Below, piece after piece: positions 36,932 to 42,159 of a stretch of DNA of 42,159 nucleotides. The DNA comes from Clostridia bacterium. GTDB taxonomy: Bacteria > Bacillota > Clostridia > Christensenellales > UBA3700. A model generated the notes under the pieces. The model worked only from the letters and a program-made list of their open reading frames with translations. It ran no database searches and had not been told where the DNA came from. The stretch covers positions 1 to 42,159 of the forward strand of contig JAIDUT010000043.1 of NCBI GenBank assembly GCA_029060065.1, written 5' to 3'. Position 1 is the stretch's first letter, and each line of letters opens with the position of its first letter. The translations under genes and the position numbers were made by a program.

Positions 36932-38683
36932 CTAACTTGCCTTGTATCCCCATACGACAGGACGATCGCCATTCCAATTACTATCCCACCCTGTCGGCTT
37001 GCTCTCTGCCTCGCAATAGATGGTCAAATTGTCGCAACCTTCAAATGCGTCGCTGTATATGCGATAAACAGAGTAAATAGGTATAATTATGCTCGTTAGA
37101 CTGCTACAGCCTGAAAACATTTTAGTACCTATAAATTGAAGTGTGCTCGGCAACTTTATATATTCAAGACTTGTGCAATTAGCGAATGTAGACGAATAAC
37201 ATATTCCCACCCAATCTGCGTATCTACCGATTGTATATACTGTGTCTGGTATATCAATGCTTTTTAGACTACTACAACCAAAAAACGCACATTCGCCTAT
37301 TCTCAAAACCCCACTCGGTATCTCTATGCTTTCCAAACTACTACAACCGTCAAACGCGTAATCTTCAATAACAGTCACTCCGCTAGGTATATTTACATTC
37401 TTTAGACTGCTACATCTTTGAAATGTACAAATGTCTAATTTAGTTACACTGCTCGGTATTTCTATGCTTTCCAAACTTTTGCAGTCTGAGAAGGAGCCTA
37501 ATTCCTCTATTGTCTGAGGTAACTCCACGCTTGTTAAATTCACACAGCCGTCGTATGAACCGGAGTATATAAATCCCTCCGAAACTTTTACACTTTTCAA
37601 ACTCTTACAATTATAAATAGAACAACTCGTCACTTGGAATATACCGAAATTTTTAGGCACAACAATGCTTTCAATCCCCTCTACACAACCGCTTATACTA
37701 CAATAATACTCATCGCGGTTTTTGCTGATTGAACAGTAAAAATCTCCGGTACGAGCCCCATAAAAATAGGACGGATTCACATAGCCGGATTTTAGCTCGG
37801 GAAGGCATGCTCGCAGATAATTTTCACTTGCATTTTCATATTGCTGACTAAGTTCTTGCCACCGTTTATCGTCACAGTTAAGAAAATACTTATAATCTTC
37901 TTTGGTATCATCTAAAGTCGCGTCTGCATAATACCATTCTTCGTCAATATTGACAATATTTACAGCATGGTCTTTTGCTTCACTGCCTACGTATAAACAC
38001 TCGACTCCAAATATATTGCATAAATACTTAACTGCTTGAGTGTAACCTTGACAAATAGAATTAGTACTATTATCTCCGTCCAATACTCCCGCCATAGAAT
38101 AAGAATATCCGTTGAAAATTATATTACCTTTGTCATCTGCACTATACTCGGTATGGTTTATTACATAATCGTATATGATTTTGAATTTCATCGCCGAAGA
38201 TTCTATCCCGTCGAGCAACTGCCTTACTTCCTCGACGCTGTTTTTCACTTCTTCAAGGACTTTTTCTCTTACGCTTTTATCGAGAAATTCCGGCGCGATT
38301 TTTACTGTCATTGAACCTGAGTTATAAGAAAACGAATTGGAAATGATAAAAAATGCCGAGGCGTCGTATCTAAAAGCATACCACACCGTTTCGGCTTCTT
38401 CAAAACTAAGTCCGTAATCTGAAAATCTGTAAGTGCCTAAATTATCCTTTTCTTGTCCGTTGTATAAAATGTCTTCAGCTTCTTTATAGAGCATTTTGTA
38501 CATCTTTTGCTGGTTTTCGGACAAATGGGAATAGTAAAAATCAGAACAGCCCTCGCGTACTGCAAAATCATAAGAATCGTCATATTTAATTGCATTTTTA
38601 CAGCCTGTTAGACCTGCAGTAACTATAAAGATAATTACTGCTATGGCCAACAGACAGATTATATACGATTTCTTATTTTTCAT
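36932..38683 (-). CDS. lipoprotein with transglutaminase-like domain and leucine-rich repeats
   Basis: A 583-residue surface protein. Lys-rich start, hydrophobic 7-25 and lipobox LTGC with Cys28 mark it for lipidation. Residues about 150-275 are transglutaminase-like with the complete triad Cys211 (SICQGY), His239 (DHAVN) and Asp254 (YYADAT). From about 330 to 560, BspA-type leucine-rich repeats (LRR_5; units of ~23 residues such as CSSLESIEIPSGV) follow. The mix suggests a protease or binding protein acting outside the cell; the target is unknown. I use ATG 38683: a TTG seven codons earlier lies between the -35 and -10 hexamers and cannot be on the mRNA. No ribosome site precedes the ATG. 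Confidence 0.85.
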   Translation of the reverse strand: MKNKKSYIICLLAIAVIIFIVTAGLTGCKNAIKYDDSYDFAVREGCSDFYYSHLSENQQKMYKMLYKEAEDILYNGQEKDNLGTYRFSDYGLSFEEAETVWYAFRYDASAFFIISNSFSYNSGSMTVKIAPEFLDKSVREKVLEEVKNSVEEVRQLLDGIESSAMKFKIIYDYVINHTEYSADDKGNIIFNGYSYSMAGVLDGDNSTNSICQGYTQAVKYLCNIFGVECLYVGSEAKDHAVNIVNIDEEWYYADATLDDTKEDYKYFLNCDDKRWQELSQQYENASENYLRACLPELKSGYVNPSYFYGARTGDFYCSISKNRDEYYCSISGCVEGIESIVVPKNFGIFQVTSCSIYNCKSLKSVKVSEGFIYSGSYDGCVNLTSVELPQTIEELGSFSDCKSLESIEIPSSVTKLDICTFQRCSSLKNVNIPSGVTVIEDYAFDGCSSLESIEIPSGVLRIGECAFFGCSSLKSIDIPDTVYTIGRYADWVGICYSSTFANCTSLEYIKLPSTLQFIGTKMFSGCSSLTSIIIPIYSVYRIYSDAFEGCDNLTIYCEAESKPTGWDSNWNGDRPVVWGYKAS

Positions 38684-38692
38684 CCTATCTTT

Positions 38693-38721
38693 ATTATAAT
38701 GCAAGTCAAAACTATTTGCAA
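38693..38721 (-). promoter_or_regulatory. promoter of the lipoprotein gene, giving a nearly leaderless mRNA
   Basis: TTGCAA at 38716-38721, a 17-bp spacer and a perfect TATAAT at 38693-38698. The -10 ends nine nt before the ATG, so transcription should begin about two to four nt before the start codon. This matches the missing ribosome site. Confidence 0.65.
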
Positions 38722-38745
38722 TACCCTAAATTTGGAGATTCTTGT

Positions 38746-40404
38746 TTATCTTCTATTGAGAGCGGATACCAAAGCTCTGACGCTAGCCTCAATAATATCG
38801 TTGTGAATTCCCACGCCCCAGACGATTTTACGCGTATCCTCTATCTCTATGCCGACGTACGCGACGGCTTGGGACTTAGACGTCTTTGTACGCGCGTGTT
38901 CTTGATACTCGACTATATGATAGGTATCGCCGATAACTTTCTTGATAGCGTTGCTGACAGCGTCAAGTCTGCCGTTACCGGTCGCGCTAACGGTGATTGG
39001 CTCTTTGCCGTCGACTTCCAGCGTAACGGAAGTTTCAATCTCGCCTTTTTGCTTATAATGATGCTCAATAATCTTGATAGGCTTCTCGACGTTGACGTAA
39101 TTGTCCTCAAAGACTTTGTATACCTCTTCGGGCATAAGTTCTTTATGCGCGTGATCGGATACGCTCTTGACTGCATAGCCGAAATTCTCTCTCATCTTAG
39201 GTGGCATAACGATGCCGTAACGCTCTTCCATAAGGAAGCCGATACCGCCCTTGCCCGACTGTGAATTAATACGTATTACGTCGCCCTCGTATTCTCTGCC
39301 GACGTCCTTTGGATCTATTGGCAAATAAGGTACGCTCCAATGGTCGGGATGCTTTTCCTCTCGCCATTTCATACCCTTTGCGATTGCGTCTTGGTGTGAG
39401 CCAGAGAATGCCGCAAATACAAGTTTACCTGCGTATGGATGTCTGTCGTGGACTTTGAGGTCGGTAACCTTTTCATACTGGGCTACTATAGGCAAAATAT
39501 TGCTAAAGTCAAGTTTTGGGTCTACTCCGTGCGTATACATATTGAGCGCAAGCGTAATTATATCGACGTTGCCGGTACGCTCACCGTTGCCAAACAAAGT
39601 TCCCTCTATTCTATCACCGCCTGCCAATAAGCCCAGTTCGCTGTCTGCCACCGCGCAACCTCTGTCGTTGTGCGGGTGCAGGGAGATAATCAAATTTTCT
39701 CTGTCGATAAGGCTCTTACACATAAATTCCACTTGGCTTGCGTAGACGTGCGGAAGCGACATTGATACGGTTACGGGCAAGTTAATTATAACTTTTCTCG
39801 ACGGCGTAGGCTTCCATATCTTAATGACCTCGTTGCAAATATCTCTTGCAAATTCCATTTCCGTTCCCGTAAACGATTCGGGAGAATACTCAAAGATAAA
39901 CTCTCCTTCCATTTTTGAAGCATACTCGTTGAAAAGTCTAGCGCCTTGCTTGGCTATCTCAATGATTTCTTCATTGGATTTCTTGAATACTTGCTCTCTT
40001 TGCGCAACTGACGTAGAATTGTAAAGATGCACGATTGCTCTTTTTACGCCCCTTAACGCGTCAAACGTCTTGGCAATGATATGCTCTCTTGACTGCGTGA
40101 GCACTTGAATTGTCACGTCGTTGGGAATGAGATTACGGTCTATCAATGCGCGCAAAAACTCGTACTCCGTTTCGCTAGCCGCGGGAAAACCTACTTCGAT
40201 TTCCTTAAATCCCAATTTGCATAGCAAAGTGAAAAACTCCAATTTCTGTTCCAAGCTCATAGGAACAACCAAGGCTTGGTTGCCGTCGCGCAAGTCAACG
40301 CTACACCATATCGGCGCTTTGTCGACGTACTCCTTTTTTACCCAATCGTTGCACTCGAATGGAGGCATAAAATAACCTCTTTGGTATTTTTCTACGTTTT
40401 TCAT
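38746..40404 (-). CDS. leuA: 2-isopropylmalate synthase
   Basis: First committed step to leucine: acetyl-CoA plus 2-oxoisovalerate. The 552 residues match the longer LeuA type known from actinobacteria and some Firmicutes: N-terminal extension RGYFMPPFECNDW, barrel motif SVDLRDGNQAL (metal Asp, catalytic Arg), LHPHNDRGCAVADSELG (metal histidines), GTLFGNGERTGN, and a C-terminal regulatory domain (about 430-552) for leucine feedback. AAGGAG lies six nt before ATG 40404. It is controlled by the leucine T-box just upstream. leuB, leuC and leuD are not present. Confidence 0.95.
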   Translation of the reverse strand: MKNVEKYQRGYFMPPFECNDWVKKEYVDKAPIWCSVDLRDGNQALVVPMSLEQKLEFFTLLCKLGFKEIEVGFPAASETEYEFLRALIDRNLIPNDVTIQVLTQSREHIIAKTFDALRGVKRAIVHLYNSTSVAQREQVFKKSNEEIIEIAKQGARLFNEYASKMEGEFIFEYSPESFTGTEMEFARDICNEVIKIWKPTPSRKVIINLPVTVSMSLPHVYASQVEFMCKSLIDRENLIISLHPHNDRGCAVADSELGLLAGGDRIEGTLFGNGERTGNVDIITLALNMYTHGVDPKLDFSNILPIVAQYEKVTDLKVHDRHPYAGKLVFAAFSGSHQDAIAKGMKWREEKHPDHWSVPYLPIDPKDVGREYEGDVIRINSQSGKGGIGFLMEERYGIVMPPKMRENFGYAVKSVSDHAHKELMPEEVYKVFEDNYVNVEKPIKIIEHHYKQKGEIETSVTLEVDGKEPITVSATGNGRLDAVSNAIKKVIGDTYHIVEYQEHARTKTSKSQAVAYVGIEIEDTRKIVWGVGIHNDIIEASVRALVSALNRR

Positions 40405-40496
40405 ACTCTGCTCCTTTATTTTTAGCTGATATAGAATTCAATTCTTTTCTATAATCGCTTTGTTTACTTCTTTATTTCATAATGACGTTGCTTCAT

Positions 40497-40528
40497 AAAA
40501 AAACGTCTCTTGCTAATTGCAAGAGACG
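40497..40528 (-). terminator. T-box terminator before leuA
   Basis: A perfect 10-bp stem CGTCTCTTGC / GCAAGAGACG with a 5-nt loop is followed by seven U on the minus strand. It lies about 100 nt before leuA and directly after the T-box sequence, with which it must compete for pairing. Confidence 0.9.
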
Positions 40529-40752
40529 AACGTGTCCGTGGTACCACTCTTTTTCATATCTGCGACAATCATCGACTTACGATACCTCAACGCTATAACG
40601 GGCTTACCCGACGCTCTTTTACTTAAGTTCAAAGAGGTGACTCAAAGGCGAGTTGGCTTTTTTTGTCCTACTGTCTCGCACCAACCGACAGCTCTCTGTA
40701 AAGACTTGAAAGTTAATATTCCTTGTCATTGTCTTTATAAATATCCGATTGC
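40497..40752 (-). promoter_or_regulatory. leucine-specific T-box riboswitch controlling leuA
   Basis: On the minus strand the leader holds a stem I with AGAGAG and GGTTGGTGCGAGACAG features, a specifier loop reading AACTCGCC with the codon CTC (Leu) at 40650-40652, and the T-box sequence TGGTACCACGG at 40536-40546. The UGGU bulge would pair with an ACCA tRNA end, as expected for tRNA-Leu with discriminator A. The terminator at 40497-40528 follows. Uncharged tRNA-Leu should stop termination and turn on leuA. Confidence 0.92.
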
Positions 40753-40756
40753 GTAT

Positions 40757-40785
40757 AGTTTATTATATATTTACTGAGTTGTCAA
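40757..40785 (-). promoter_or_regulatory. promoter of the leuA T-box transcript
   Basis: TTGACA at 40780-40785, 17 bp, then TAAACT at 40757-40762 in an AT-rich stretch. Transcription would begin near 40750, just before T-box stem I. Confidence 0.65.
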
Positions 40786-40830
40786 GTGTTTCGTGACAAA
40801 TATATTTGGTAAATAATTCAAATCGCTCAA

Positions 40831-40893
40831 GTGTGACTAAGAGAGCGTCCTAGTCTTTAGGGCGGAAGGCGCGCCGATATATGCGGTTGGTAA
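40831..40893 (-). repeat. half copy (F) of the palindromic element, after the coiled-coil gene stop
   Basis: The segment GCGTCCTAGTCTTTAGGGCG and its flanks match the right arm of element E (GCGTCCTAGCCGTTAGGGTA), with the outer end GATATATGCGGTTGG matching GAAATACGCGGTCGA. The other arm and the GTAC tip are missing. It starts directly at the stop codon at 40894, as the other copies do. Confidence 0.6.
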
Positions 40894-42159
40894 TTATTTT
40901 TTCATAGCTCTTTGTTCTCTGAGCAAATCCTGGTATCTCTCGATTTGGTCATATCTCAAGTCTACCATCTTCTTCGCAGTTTCAAAGGCTTGCGCATCAG
41001 ATACCAATACTTCCGTTTCCTTGACTTTGACCTTCGTTCCGTCGCCCGTTGCGTCGCGTCGCAAGTCTTTCATGTACTCGTCTTCCATTTTCAATAGAGC
41101 TACTGTTGTGTCTTTCTTTATCGTCAACTTGAGCAATGGATTGGTCGTCGTTTGTCCGTAGACTACAAAGTACGTTGATTTCCTTTCCTTACACTTATAC
41201 TTGTCGAGAACGTACTGCTTGAGTCCGTCAAAGTACTTCTTTTGCTCTTTTGTGAGTAAAGCGTACGCTTCGTCAAGCGTAAGTCTTGGTGCTACTTCCT
41301 TTTTAGGCTTAGGCTCGGCTTTTACGGGTACTTCTACCTTAACTTCTTTTACTATCTCTTTTTCGACTATCTTCTCGACCTCTACAGGAACCTCTACGAT
41401 TTTTTCTACCGGCACTTCCTTGACTACTTCTTTCTCAACTACTTTCTCTACTTCAACCGGTACTTCAACTACTTTCTCCACTATCTTCTCGACAGGAACT
41501 TCTTTCTCGATTATCTGAGGTTGATTCGACTGACTGGCGAGTTTTTCCATTATAGCCTTTTGTCCCTCAATCAAGCTCTTGATTGCTTCGTCGTTGACGC
41601 TAGACGACGCAACTTCGCGCTCGGAGTTTTGCTTAGTAAGCTGTTTAATCAACTCTCGCATTTCGTCTTCATTCTTTTGCGACTTTTCAAGTAGCTTTTC
41701 CACAAGTTCGTTATTGACTGACGCTTGTTGCGGTAGCATTTGTTGCATACCCGGCAACATTGCAGTCATTGTTTCCGATACTATTCCGCGTATCTGCTCT
41801 GCGCCTATGCCGTATCCTGCGCCCACAAAGCCCTCGCCTTGCGCTCCGCCGTTACCTCCAACGTTGCCTGCGCCTTGAGCTCCGCCGAACATACGCATAA
41901 ACATCATTTGCATATCTTCGTCGCGACGTCTATTTTCTTCTTCTCTACGCGCATACTCTTCTTGTCTTTTTTGCTCTGCAAAGTCGGCTTTGTTGCGTTG
42001 GTACTCCTCAAAACGCTCTTCGTAATCTTCTTCAGCGTTGTTACATCTCTTCTTAGCTATTATCATTATTATGAAAGATACTACCGCCAAGCCCATGAGT
42101 ACGCACGCTATCGCCGTCCAAGCTGTCATTGCCATTCCCAAGAATACGCCTGCGTATAC
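40894..42159 (-). CDS. membrane-anchored coiled-coil protein with Val/Glu/Lys repeat (5' end outside the window)
   Basis: The frame is open to the window edge (six more codons before a TTG at 42141), so the true start lies outside. Numbering from that TTG: a membrane segment at about 7-30, a charged coiled coil at 35-75, a Met/Gly-rich stretch at 76-112, helices at 140-200, then a V/E/K repeat at 211-275 built of units such as VEKIVEVPVEVEK, and a folded-looking C-terminal domain at 288-415. The last part loosely resembles a domain common at the end of clostridial membrane-linked proteins (YFDGLKQYVL...KLTIKK...). The function is unknown. Element F follows its stop. Confidence 0.75.
   Translation of the reverse strand, partial: VYAGVFLGMAMTAWTAIACVLMGLAVVSFIIMIIAKKRCNNAEEDYEERFEEYQRNKADFAEQKRQEEYARREEENRRRDEDMQMMFMRMFGGAQGAGNVGGNGGAQGEGFVGAGYGIGAEQIRGIVSETMTAMLPGMQQMLPQQASVNNELVEKLLEKSQKNEDEMRELIKQLTKQNSEREVASSSVNDEAIKSLIEGQKAIMEKLASQSNQPQIIEKEVPVEKIVEKVVEVPVEVEKVVEKEVVKEVPVEKIVEVPVEVEKIVEKEIVKEVKVEVPVKAEPKPKKEVAPRLTLDEAYALLTKEQKKYFDGLKQYVLDKYKCKERKSTYFVVYGQTTTNPLLKLTIKKDTTVALLKMEDEYMKDLRRDATGDGTKVKVKETEVLVSDAQAFETAKKMVDLRYDQIERYQDLLREQRAMKK

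Noticed and set aside
41310..41520. The V/E/K repeat region as a DNA tandem repeat or CRISPR-like array.
   Set aside because: The periodicity is at protein level with varied codons; there are no constant repeats with unique spacers.

Overview
The window looks like a stretch of chromosome from an anaerobic Clostridia-type Firmicute, probably uncultured. This rests on several features seen together: strong AGGAGG-type ribosome binding sites, TTGACA/TATAAT promoters, a T-box leader, short-form HisG with HisZ, LL-diaminopimelate aminotransferase (DapL), an NfnAB transhydrogenase, and a high density of short intergenic repeats. The species cannot be named from the sequence alone. Every supported complete gene (32) lies on the minus strand, so the map is best read from right to left. 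No tRNA, rRNA, CRISPR array, prophage or transposase was seen.

Right to left: (1) 42159-40894, the 3' part of a membrane-anchored coiled-coil protein with a Val/Glu/Lys repeat; (2) 40785-38746, a leucine-specific T-box leader and leuA; (3) 38721-36932, a lipoprotein with a transglutaminase-like domain and leucine-rich repeats, transcribed from its own promoter that leaves almost no leader; (4) 36857-35469, a MATE exporter; (5) 35432-27810, a seven-gene aromatic operon aroB-aroA-aroC-pheA-aroE/K fusion-aroQ-tyrA ending at an intrinsic terminator; (6) 27589-19493, a P-type ATPase with a long charged N-terminal extension, then guaA, purA, dapL and nth; (7) 19394-17192, nfnA-nfnB; (8) 16890-15179, obg and yhbY; (9) 15162-8243, the histidine operon hisZ-G-D-B-H-A-F-IE, followed by an unassigned DRE-TIM aldolase; (10) 6890-240, ilvB-ilvC-ilvD-ilvA-ridA.

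Together these genes cover most steps to His, Ile/Val, Phe and Tyr, the first committed step to Leu, and the amino-transfer step to meso-DAP/Lys. NfnAB can supply NADPH for the reductive steps. Steps absent from the window are the acetolactate synthase small subunit, branched-chain and histidinol-phosphate aminotransferases, histidinol phosphatase, DAHP synthase and leuBCD.

The most unusual content is not coding. Six genes (ilvD, ilvC, the aldolase, obg, nfnB and the coiled-coil protein) have elements lying against or just past their stop codons. Five are long imperfect palindromes and the sixth looks like a half copy. The five full copies share a CGTAC-N5-GTACGT hairpin tip. In the three best-aligned copies the two arms change together between copies (AACG/CGTT in one, AATT/AATT in another; an outer 18-bp arm of unrelated sequence), which points to selection on a folded structure. 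A separate 193-bp element with inverted ends lies against the tyrA stop. About ten copies of a shorter repeat (GAGATTTCTCCACT...GGTCGAAATGACA) are scattered between genes.
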